A stretch of DNA of 9,080 nt from Bacteroidota bacterium (GCA_021816545.1 JAKAXP010000085.1:1-9080), one strand, 5' to 3'. Counted from the stretch's first letter, positions 1 through 6,400 are shown. Notes: a model not told the origin generated them from the sequence alone. Program-made: numbers and translations.

Positions 1-420
1 CTGCTGCTCAGCCCGTGCTTCTGCAGCCCTTCTCTCATTCTCCCTGGCCTGAGCCTCGCGAGCCTCTGTGGCGCGCTGCTGGGCTTCCCTGGCCTGAGCT
101 TCGCGGGCCTCAGCAGCCCTCTGCTCATTTGCCCTCTGCTGCTCGGCGCGTGCTTCTGCAGTTCTCTGCTCATTTGCCCTCTGCTGCTCGGCGCGTGCTT
201 CTGCAGCCCTTCTCTCATTCTCCCTGGCCTGAGCTTCGCGGGCCTCAGCAGCCCTCTGCTCATTTGCCCTCTGCTGCTCGGCGCGTGCTTCTGCAGCCCT
301 CTGCTCATTTGCCCTCTGCTGCTCAGCCCGTGCTTCTGCAGCCCTTCTCTCATTCTCCCTGGCCTGAGCCTCGCGAGCCTCTGTGGCGCGCTGCTGGGCT
401 TCCCTTGCCTCTGCTGCCTC
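1..420 (-). repeat. 45-bp in-frame tandem repeats within the coding region
   Basis: The coding sequence is built of 45-bp (15-codon) units reading RAAEARAEQQRANEQ, alternating with variants (REAQARENERRAAEA and REAQQRATEA). Bases 1-90 are identical to 316-405 (offset 315 = 7 x 45), and 86-161 are identical to 221-296 (offset 135 = 3 x 45). Such long perfect identities suggest recent duplication or gene conversion within the array. All units keep frame. The array continues past the left edge. Confidence 0.9.
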
Positions 421-1647
421 GCTCTCGGCGCTCTTCACAGTTGCTCCGTTATTTGTACCGGCGGCGGCCCTGCGGACAGTCTCTCTCTCCTGAGCTTCTC
501 GGGCAGCGCCCTGCTCAGTCCTGCTCACAGTTGCCGGAGCCCTTCTCCCTGCTTCAGTCACCTCAGCATCCCTGCTGACAGTGCCTGAGGTTGTTCTCCT
601 TCCTTCACCAGCCTGCTCACTACCCCGGCTTACAGTACCGGTCCTTCTGGAAGCGTCAGTCTCAGCTGCGCTCCGCCCTGCCGTGCCGGCAGTGGTTCTC
701 CTGCCCTCGGCAGGCACTGTTCCGCTAACAGCCTGGGGTGCTGCCTGGCGTCTCGTGCCGGTGTTGACCGGAGCCTCGCTGCGGGTGTCCCTGCTTATCG
801 CTTCACGCGTTCTCCTGTTGAGATCAGCGCCTTCAGCCCTCTGCTCGGGACGCGAGTAAGTCTGCCTGTAGTTGCCCTCAGCAACCCTGCGCTGTACCTG
901 TGGCGACTCCTGTCTGACACTGTGGTAGTAGTAGTCGTTGTACCTCTGGTACCTGTATCGGTCACTGTTGTGATACCAGTTGTGGTAGTGATTATTCCAC
1001 CCTGAGTGGTATCCGTAGTAGTAGTCCCAGTACCAGGGGGTCCAGGGCTCATACCAGGCGGGGTAGTAACCCCAGTACCATGATGAGCTCCATCCGTCGT
1101 AGTAAGGACTGTAGATATGGGCAACCAGCGGCCAGTCCCAGATATCGTAGTAGTAGTTGTTGTACACTGTCACGCTTCCGTAGTAGACCGGGCTGTACTC
1201 ATGCCTGACCTTGTGTTTCCTGGCGTAGACAGGTTCTATTATGTAGTTCCTCCCGTAGAGGAGCTCGTCGCCGATGATCTGTATCACAACCCTCTTCTTC
1301 TTCAGCCTCTCCACAACTATCACAGCCACATCCTGGTACTCGTTGCGTCCGAGCACCGCACGAAGCACGATGTTGTGAACCCTTCCGTCGCGGTAGTCTG
1401 ACACGGCGATGTAATCAACCCTCCAGTCACCGTTGAGGTCGAGGTTGTTGATCCGCGAGTCCTTTTCATTAAGGCTTCTCTCAAACGCCTCGAGGGTGGG
1501 AGAGTTGCGGAACAGGTCGAGGACCGCGTAGAGGTTGAGGTTGTCACCGGGGAGACCCAGGTACTCCTTCGGATAGTTCTGTGCCCCGACTGTCGTCGTT
1601 AAGGCTGCCAGAACCGCGAGGACCGATGTGATAACTGACTTTTTCAT
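1..1647 (-). CDS. Secreted aromatic-rich protein with C-terminal charged coiled-coil repeats (3' end beyond window)
   Basis: The frame runs from ATG at 1647 to the left edge without a stop: 549 codons, C-terminus missing. Residues 1-22 form a signal peptide (MKKSVITSVLAVLAAL, likely cleavage after VGA22). Residues about 25-145 are a globular domain starting YPKEYLGLPGDNLNLYAVLD, with an EF-hand/dockerin-like loop (LDLNGDWRVD, near 68-77). I have seen this N-terminus in Bacteroidota hypothetical proteins, but its function is unknown. Residues 151-242 are extremely rich in Tyr, Trp, His and Asn. Residues about 250-400 are a basic, Ser/Thr-rich linker with degenerate GRRTTxGTVSR repeats. From about 410 onward lies a charged helical region of 15-residue units such as RAAEARAEQQRANEQ, probably a coiled coil or single alpha helix. 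The product is exported to the periplasm or envelope; a structural role is inference. A perfect sigma-54 promoter lies 40 bp upstream. The plus-strand frames across 15-859 and 1117-1401 are its shadows. Confidence 0.85.
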   Translation of the reverse strand, partial: MKKSVITSVLAVLAALTTTVGAQNYPKEYLGLPGDNLNLYAVLDLFRNSPTLEAFERSLNEKDSRINNLDLNGDWRVDYIAVSDYRDGRVHNIVLRAVLGRNEYQDVAVIVVERLKKKRVVIQIIGDELLYGRNYIIEPVYARKHKVRHEYSPVYYGSVTVYNNYYYDIWDWPLVAHIYSPYYDGWSSSWYWGYYPAWYEPWTPWYWDYYYGYHSGWNNHYHNWYHNSDRYRYQRYNDYYYHSVRQESPQVQRRVAEGNYRQTYSRPEQRAEGADLNRRTREAISRDTRSEAPVNTGTRRQAAPQAVSGTVPAEGRRTTAGTAGRSAAETDASRRTGTVSRGSEQAGEGRRTTSGTVSRDAEVTEAGRRAPATVSRTEQGAAREAQERETVRRAAAGTNNGATVKSAESEAAEAREAQQRATEAREAQARENERRAAEARAEQQRANEQRAAEARAEQQRANEQRAAEAREAQARENERRAAEARAEQQRANEQRTAEARAEQQRANEQRAAEAREAQAREAQQRATEAREAQARENERRAAEARAEQQ

Positions 1648-1687
1648 CTCTTTAAGTTTTATGAAGATCGCTCTTCACCTAGGATAA

Positions 1688-1703
1688 TGCAAAGGGTGTG
1701 CCA
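1688..1703 (-). promoter_or_regulatory. Sigma-54 (RpoN) -24/-12 promoter
   Basis: On the minus strand this reads TGGCACACCCTTTGCA, matching the sigma-54 consensus TGGCACR-N4-TTGCW at every fixed position. GG and GC are separated by exactly 10 bases. A run of T residues lies just upstream. It implies a transcript start near 1677 and a leader of about 30 nt before the ATG at 1647. Transcription would then need an AAA+ enhancer-binding protein, so the aromatic-rich protein gene is probably switched on by a specific signal. Confidence 0.8.
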
Positions 1704-1723
1704 AAAAAAAATCGCATTTCCTC

Positions 1724-1749
1724 AATACATGAGGCCCTGATGGTGTATT
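1724..1749. promoter_or_regulatory. Inverted repeat upstream of the sigma-54 promoter
   Basis: AATACA (1724-1729) and TGTATT (1744-1749) are perfect inverted arms with a 14-bp spacer. They lie about 60 bp upstream of the predicted transcript start. A second imperfect dyad (CATGAGGCCCTGATG, 1728-1742) overlaps with a slightly different centre. It could bind the activator of the sigma-54 promoter, but such sites are usually further upstream and arms of 6 bp can occur by chance. Confidence 0.3.
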
Positions 1750-1851
1750 TTGTAAGATGTATGATCTCTTTTTTTCCGGATTTTGCAGAACTGCTGAAGA
1801 GGTGATCGCAGGGGAGAACCGGATGCCCGGGAATACAGAATCGGATACAAT

Positions 1852-3498
1852 CTAATTAACCGGCATCTTTCTTAGCTTTGTAGCCTTTTCATATGCGTAA
1901 CCCATCCTGAGCAGGTTTCTTTCACTGAAAGGCTTCGCAATAAAGGTCAGACCTGCCGGTTCTCCGGTAGCCCTGTATCCCATTGGTACGGTCAGGCACG
2001 GATAAAATGCTGCCGCGGCCATGCTGGCGCTCCTGTTGCCTATTGAAAGTATTGCATCAAGGTCATTTTCATTAATAGGTGTCTCAAAGTAGCTGACGGC
2101 TGCGGCGTGCATACTGTTCCGTAAAGAATCAAGTTCATCCGGTGTCACCTCAAGGGCAGCCATCGACCTGAAAATTGTCTGTCCGTAAGGAATCCTTTTT
2201 GCGGAGTCAGCGCTGTTGAACGACACTATCCCCTCAATGGACAGGCGCGGTATATTGGAGGAAGCATATTTTTCAAGGTAAACAGGCAGATCCTTTTTCA
2301 TGTCGGCACTTAAAAGTGTGCTGAATCCCTTAAGAGTCACTGCCGGCGGTTCAAATTCAATGCATGTTGCTCCCAGGGAACTGATCTTCTCAACTGCAAG
2401 CCGGTACAGTGAGTCAGCCATAAATGACCTGATAACCCCGAAACGGAGCCCGGATAAATCAGCCGAGGAAAGATCCTCCCAATAAGTGATATCTTTCGGG
2501 TTGCCACTGGTAACCGCATCCTCTGGGTCTTCACCGCACATGGCAGAGAGGAGGATAGCGTTATCAGTCACACTCCTTGTCATCGGGCCGGGAGTGTCAA
2601 GTGTTCCTGACAGCGGTACTATACCGCTTCGGCTGAGAAGCCCGACTGTTGGTTTGAGACCTACGACCGAGTTGGCATTTGAAGGGGAGAGTATTGAGCC
2701 TGAAGTCTCTGTTCCCACTGCCACAGCGGCATAGCATGCAGAGACAGATGTGCCGCTACCGGAGCTTGAGCCGCCAGTGTCAAACTTTCTTCTTCCGTAC
2801 GGATTAAGTGTCTGGCCGCCGACTGCACTCCAGCCGTTCGGACATGCCGAACTGAGATAGTTTGCCCACTCGCTGAGATTGACTTTGCCGAGTATGATTC
2901 CCCCTTTCTCTTTAATCCTTTCAACGATGAAAGCATCCGGGGTCATGTTGCCGGTCAGGAAGGCAGCACCAGCCGTGGTGGGAAGTCCGTTCATTCCTAT
3001 ATTGTCTTTCAGCAACACCGGAATTCCGTATAGGGGATGAATACCCGATGACCTTTTCCTGTCCTTCTCCCTTGCCTCTCGAACTGCATCCGGATTAATT
3101 GAAATAATATTGTTAAGTGCCGTGGCAGGGTTGTTTTCAAACATGACAATCCGGTACAGGTACCACTGAGTCAGCTCACGGTATGTCAGTTTACCGGAAC
3201 TGATGCTGGATTGCAATGCAGGTATATCCTGTTCGAGGATAAGCGGCTTAAGTCTTTGGTAATCTTCTTCATCAAACCCGCCCAGCTGTTCTGATACATT
3301 CTTCCAGACTGCATTCCTGTCGGATATCCTTGACTGGATTAGCTGGTAACGCATCTTTGGTGAAGCGTGCGATGCGTTCTGTGCTATCTCTGCTGACTCG
3401 TCATAGGGGACCCAGGGAGTGATTTTTATGAGCGGCCCGTGACAGTTAAAGAGCAGCAGCGAAATTACTGATGACAGTATTATCAGCCTTGATTTCAT
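1852..3498 (-). CDS. Exported amidase-signature family hydrolase (peptide amidase-like)
   Basis: The 548-residue product belongs to the amidase signature family, which hydrolyses C-N amide bonds. The catalytic triad is visible: Lys164 in VLLKDNI, cis-Ser244 in GGSSSGSG, and nucleophile Ser268 in GTETSGSIL. The 24-residue spacing between the serines equals that of FAAH (217/241). The downstream segment SVVGLKPTVGLLSRSGIVPL resembles peptide amidases and other secreted amidases more than GatA; Leu270 replaces the usual Arg after GSI. The N-terminus (MKSRLIILSSVISLLLFNC) is an export signal. Cys19 may be lipidated, although Asn at -1 makes a weak lipobox. The substrate cannot be told from sequence. 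It lies 105 bp downstream of the GldL/GldM-like pair on the same strand, with a possible terminator between, and I see no convincing promoter of its own. Start ATG at 3498 is supported by the signal peptide. Confidence 0.93.
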   Translation of the reverse strand: MKSRLIILSSVISLLLFNCHGPLIKITPWVPYDESAEIAQNASHASPKMRYQLIQSRISDRNAVWKNVSEQLGGFDEEDYQRLKPLILEQDIPALQSSISSGKLTYRELTQWYLYRIVMFENNPATALNNIISINPDAVREAREKDRKRSSGIHPLYGIPVLLKDNIGMNGLPTTAGAAFLTGNMTPDAFIVERIKEKGGIILGKVNLSEWANYLSSACPNGWSAVGGQTLNPYGRRKFDTGGSSSGSGTSVSACYAAVAVGTETSGSILSPSNANSVVGLKPTVGLLSRSGIVPLSGTLDTPGPMTRSVTDNAILLSAMCGEDPEDAVTSGNPKDITYWEDLSSADLSGLRFGVIRSFMADSLYRLAVEKISSLGATCIEFEPPAVTLKGFSTLLSADMKKDLPVYLEKYASSNIPRLSIEGIVSFNSADSAKRIPYGQTIFRSMAALEVTPDELDSLRNSMHAAAVSYFETPINENDLDAILSIGNRSASMAAAAFYPCLTVPMGYRATGEPAGLTFIAKPFSERNLLRMGYAYEKATKLRKMPVN

Positions 3499-3555
3499 TT
3501 TCCGTTTTTTAAAATTCGTTACGGAATCAAGGTAAGAAGAAATGCATTAAAATGG

Positions 3556-3597
3556 AGCCGGCGGGACCAGAATCAGGAGGTATTTTCTCCCCCGGCT
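3556..3597 (-). terminator. Possible nested hairpin in the 3604/3498 intergenic gap
   Basis: Just after the stop of the upstream gene, the minus strand holds AGCCGG (3597-3592) and CCGGCT (3561-3556) as perfect outer arms. A small inner stem (GGAG/CTCC, 3590-3587 with 3579-3576) lies between them. CCATTTTAATG follows, with only four T residues. It may be a weak terminator or a processing structure separating the membrane-protein operon from the amidase gene. Confidence 0.35.
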
Positions 3598-3603
3598 GTC
3601 AGG

Positions 3604-4542
3604 TCAGATTCCTGCCCTGATCAGCTTAAGGTTTGTTTCGAGTCCGTCAAGATAGATTAGTGACCAAACGCGTGGGATTACCATAAACATACCCTTGGTC
3701 CAATCCGGGCTTTCACCGGGCGACTCATAGTAGTCAAAAATTAATGGTATTTTACCGGCAATCTTTTCATCGGCGGCAGACTTCTGCAGTTCACTGACGA
3801 GGTCACCCAGCCCGGCCTGAAGCCTTGTGTCATAGGTGGGGTTCTTCGCTGCGGTGACGAGGGCTTTATCCAGGACAGATGCTGATTCCGGACGAGGGAA
3901 TGTCCATGGATCATTATTCCAGTCTTCCTCCGACATACCCTCAACGGAGAATATTCTGCGCTGATAGTCATCAATAATACCCAGAAGTTCATCGATTTTG
4001 TTTATGACAGGTGTCTGGCCGGCAGTTGCAGGAACCTCATCAAGAACCGTCTCAACCCTGTTATAGCTGCGTGACAACCGCATGCTGTCATCAATCCTCT
4101 CCTTCGAGACATTCAACGCCAGGAGTGCCGAGGAGATTGAAGTGCCTGCAAGAAGGAAAAGCACAGCAACAGTGTTATGGATACTGAAATTCTTATCCCT
4201 TGATGTCACAACAAGAAAAACCGGAAGGAAAACAACATAGGGGAAGGGCAGGGCTATCAGCAGGGCTTTCCCCGCTCCCGGCCAGTGCATCATTTTGAAA
4301 AGCATGCCGCCGAACACCACAAAACATGTCAGCCAGGTAACTATATACAGCGATAAATTCTTTCTTTCGCCTTCAGTCCTGTAATGATTTCTCAGGGCCA
4401 GCGGAAGGAATAACATAACGAGCGTGACAATGCCAATAATCAAAAGCTGCCCACCGCCAGGCCAGTGATTGATCTTGAGCAAAGCGCCAAGAAAGATTAC
4501 TGACGTTGTGATAAGTCCTATTGTATATATTTTCTGTTTCAT
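3604..4542 (-). CDS. GldL-GldM-like fusion membrane protein, two HWPG hairpins
   Basis: 312 residues with about five transmembrane helices (5-22, 32-50, 64-82, 92-113, 123-144) and a C-terminal domain of about 168 residues. Two hairpins carry LKINHWPGGG (22-31) and FKMMHWPGAG (82-91), exactly 60 residues apart. The first reads LGALLKINHWPGGGQLLIIG, closely like the GldL/PorL hairpin. The fifth helix ends LLALNVSKE (140-148), a signature of the GldM transmembrane helix. The following domain (INKIDELLGIIDDYQRRI; then WTKGMFMVIPRVWSLIYLDG near the end) follows the order of GldM periplasmic domain 1. Domains 2-4 of GldM are absent. The Glu of the second GldL helix is replaced (IVTL where GldL has a T-E pair), so proton coupling as in GldL is doubtful. 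It starts 11 bp after its larger paralogue and is surely co-transcribed with it. Gene reality is near certain; the Gld relationship is inferred by eye. Confidence 0.88.
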   Translation of the reverse strand: MKQKIYTIGLITTSVIFLGALLKINHWPGGGQLLIIGIVTLVMLFLPLALRNHYRTEGERKNLSLYIVTWLTCFVVFGGMLFKMMHWPGAGKALLIALPFPYVVFLPVFLVVTSRDKNFSIHNTVAVLFLLAGTSISSALLALNVSKERIDDSMRLSRSYNRVETVLDEVPATAGQTPVINKIDELLGIIDDYQRRIFSVEGMSEEDWNNDPWTFPRPESASVLDKALVTAAKNPTYDTRLQAGLGDLVSELQKSAADEKIAGKIPLIFDYYESPGESPDWTKGMFMVIPRVWSLIYLDGLETNLKLIRAGI

Positions 4543-4553
4543 TGTCTTGGGTT

Positions 4554-5996
4554 TTACTCGTTATTGACTTTCGAAAGCATTGCAATTGCATATGATTCTG
4601 CAGTGAGGATCCCGTTTTTCATCAGCTCCAGCATATGCAGGCCGCTGATCAGTGTCACCCTTTCGGTTTCAGGATTTATCTCCGGGAGGTAAACGGCAGG
4701 TTCGAGCAGTTTTCTGCAAATTTCAAATTCACTTGCCGGCAACTGACCTGAGAGATAATCAGAGTATTTTTTCATGGCATCAGCAAGATCATTCCGAAGG
4801 CCTGAACCATCATTAAGAAAGCGGCTGAAAGAGAAAGTCTGGAACGAATTGTCCAGTGCTTTAAAGTTAATTACAGGTCCTGTCTCAGTTTCTGCTATCT
4901 GATTGGTCAGGACAGCCGGCACCCCGGGCTTCAATTCAGCTTCGGCAATGAGCCTGGCTTCGGTATTGTTGATAACTGACAGAAGTTCAGAGGTCCTGTT
5001 ATTCAACTCCTTCAGGATGGGCAATGCAGAGGAATCTTTGCAGTGACTGATAGATGACTGATTGGATCTGAACCTGTAATCAAACAGTGCCTGTTGTTCT
5101 CCATGATGTATGTAGTAACCTGCCTCAAAAGTCCTCTGAAGGCTGAGGTTAAGCATCAAAACCGGTAACATCAGAACGATCATGCCGGTAACCATGAAGA
5201 TGAATTTGGCGCTGACGTTACTTTCTTTTCTCCAGGTCAGCCAGGCATACCACGGAAATACTGCGAAGAAAATGATTGCAGACCCTGCTGTCAGTAAAGT
5301 GCTTGCCATTGGCCAGTGCTGAATCTTGAAGAGCAACCCCAGGATGCAACAGATCAATCCTGCTGCGCCCAGGATATAGACTAACTTTTTTGGCTTGTTT
5401 TCCTGATCCTTCAACTTTGCGGCAAGCAGTGCAGGGACAAAGGCAAAGACCCCTGAAAGTGATCCAAGTGCCAGGATCAGTCCGGCCATAGGCCAGTGCT
5501 GTACCTTCGCAGTTACTCCTGCGATGAATAACATTGCGGTTATGAATACTGAGATATAAAGGAAAAGTTTCTTCCCGCTGTGTGTCTCCTTCCATAGAAC
5601 TGTCAGTGCTGATGGCATGAAAACAAAAGCCAGTATCAGGCTTCCCAGGGTAAGCATTATGCCGGCGCCAGGCAAGTGCGAAATCTTGAACATCGCCGCA
5701 AAACCAAGCATGACCGTTCCGGCTATGCCTGAGATCTTCATTGTTTTTTTCATATTCCTGTATTTGGTGTCTATTGTATACAGTGTTTCTTCCTGTATCT
5801 CCCGGAGTCTTTTGTGCCCCAGTTTTTCCTTTACCTTACTGTAGGCATCATGAAAGTTTAAACCGCCTGCCATCTCATTTTCAACATCGCAACAGAGATG
5901 GTCAATCAGCTCATCAGCAAGGTGTGAATAGCAAATCTCCTGTCTGTTCACATCCCTCCTGATACTGGCAATATCCTGGAATGTAAGCTCAGGCAT
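4554..5996 (-). CDS. PadR-linked HAAS-like domain fused to GldL-GldM-like membrane protein, three HWP hairpins
   Basis: 480 residues from ATG 5996. Residues 1-85 are cytoplasmic and resemble the HAAS/permease-prefix domains found beside PadR regulators (HLADELIDHLCCDVENEM, 25-42). Three transmembrane hairpins follow with FKISHLPGAG (103-112), AKVQHWPMAG (163-172) and FKIQHWPMAS (223-232), spaced exactly 60 residues apart, so the unit is triplicated. A seventh helix ends VLMLNLSLQ (279-287), aligning with the GldM helix end. A C-terminal domain of about 190 residues should lie outside the membrane. Its LRNDLADAMKKYSDYLSG and LISGLHMLELMKNGILTAES segments resemble GldM domain 1. No acidic residue sits in the second helix of any hairpin. 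The start was set at ATG 5996, overlapping the PadR stop as ATGCCTGA, which suggests translational coupling; an in-frame TTG at 6023 is a less likely alternative. It is the longer paralogue of the next gene. Confidence 0.87.
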   Translation of the reverse strand: MPELTFQDIASIRRDVNRQEICYSHLADELIDHLCCDVENEMAGGLNFHDAYSKVKEKLGHKRLREIQEETLYTIDTKYRNMKKTMKISGIAGTVMLGFAAMFKISHLPGAGIMLTLGSLILAFVFMPSALTVLWKETHSGKKLFLYISVFITAMLFIAGVTAKVQHWPMAGLILALGSLSGVFAFVPALLAAKLKDQENKPKKLVYILGAAGLICCILGLLFKIQHWPMASTLLTAGSAIIFFAVFPWYAWLTWRKESNVSAKFIFMVTGMIVLMLPVLMLNLSLQRTFEAGYYIHHGEQQALFDYRFRSNQSSISHCKDSSALPILKELNNRTSELLSVINNTEARLIAEAELKPGVPAVLTNQIAETETGPVINFKALDNSFQTFSFSRFLNDGSGLRNDLADAMKKYSDYLSGQLPASEFEICRKLLEPAVYLPEINPETERVTLISGLHMLELMKNGILTAESYAIAMLSKVNNE

Positions 5997-6333
5997 AGTT
6001 CGGGTTGGTCTGGGGATTGACAATTCCCTGGAGAGATTCGATGAACTCCATCAGTTCCCTGATCTTCTCGGATACCATTGAATGGCCTTTTTCAGTGAGA
6101 CTGTAATAAACCCGGATGCGGTTGTTGTAGTTCTCCTGTTCCGTTACCAGCACCCCCTCGCTCTCAAGCTTGTGCAGGACTGGGTAGAGTGCACCGTAGG
6201 TCAGTTTTATCTTTCCGGCAGTTAGCTCTTCAACCCTGCGGGTTATCTCGTAACCGTACATACGGCCGTTCTCCTTCAGCAGCTTGAGGACTATCGTCCT
6301 AAGTGAACCCTTGATAAGATCAGTTTGTATCAT
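5989..6333 (-). CDS. PadR-family transcriptional regulator
   Basis: 114 residues, the usual size of short (subfamily s1) PadR regulators. The winged-helix domain spans roughly residues 8-85: GSLRTIVLKLLKENGRMYGY, then EITRRVEELTAG, LTYGALYPVLHKLESEGVL and the wing RIRVYYSLTEKG. The short C-terminal helix (EKIRELMEFIESL) is the dimerisation element. PadR proteins are normally dimeric repressors released by a ligand, and often regulate the membrane genes they sit beside. Here it is the first gene of the operon and its stop overlaps the start of a gene with a HAAS-like domain, a classic PadR partner. A palindrome and a -7 box lie directly upstream, which fits autoregulation. Start ATG 6333 matches the usual PadR N-terminus. 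Confidence 0.95.
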   Translation of the reverse strand: MIQTDLIKGSLRTIVLKLLKENGRMYGYEITRRVEELTAGKIKLTYGALYPVLHKLESEGVLVTEQENYNNRIRVYYSLTEKGHSMVSEKIRELMEFIESLQGIVNPQTNPNYA

Positions 6334-6368
6334 TTTGAAAATATATAAGATGTTTATATAATGTAAAA

Positions 6369-6387
6369 GTACAATATTTTATTGTAC
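6369..6387. promoter_or_regulatory. Candidate PadR operator (perfect palindrome)
   Basis: GTACAAT (6369-6375) and ATTGTAC (6381-6387) are perfect 7-bp inverted arms with a 5-bp spacer. The site lies 36 bp before the PadR start codon and at the predicted transcript start. The symmetry and position fit a dimeric repressor blocking its own promoter. AT-richness of the region makes chance symmetry possible, but 14 paired bases is a strong match. Confidence 0.55.
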
Positions 6388-6392
6388 AAATA

Positions 6393-6400
6393 CAAAATTA
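6393..6400 (-). promoter_or_regulatory. Bacteroidota-type -7 box for the PadR operon
   Basis: The minus strand reads TAATTTTG, matching TAnnTTTG, the -7 element of the Bacteroidota primary sigma factor. It predicts a start near 6387, at the edge of the palindrome. No clear -33 TTG is seen at the expected distance, so the promoter may be weak. Confidence 0.45.

Noticed and set aside
15..859. Plus-strand open frames of 187 and 92 codons
   Set aside because: They are antisense to the repeat-coding gene and owe their openness to its repeats and GC-rich codons; the proteins are low-complexity Pro/Leu/Ser strings.
795..1124. Minus-strand frame rich in Thr (109 codons)
   Set aside because: It lies within the 1-1647 gene in another frame; the Thr runs are the frame-shifted reading of TAC-rich Tyr codons.
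1780..1851. Terminator after the amidase stop codon
   Set aside because: Only a 4-bp stem with a 2-base loop (GCAG-TT-CTGC) and no following T-run on the minus strand.
3499..3603. Promoter for the amidase in the gap (TACCTTGA on the minus strand)
   Set aside because: It departs from TAnnTTTG at two fixed positions and lacks a -33 TTG, so I do not call it.
5997..6023. TTG start at 6023 for the HAAS/GldL-like protein
   Set aside because: The ATG at 5996 overlaps the PadR stop as ATGCCTGA and keeps the whole recognisable domain; the nine extra residues (MSIPRPTRT) look like out-of-frame PadR sequence.
3604..6023. Ordinary type IX secretion gldL gene
   Set aside because: Multiple hairpins, fused GldM-like part, missing Glu, PadR linkage and no gldK/gldM/gldN neighbours argue against the canonical motor gene.
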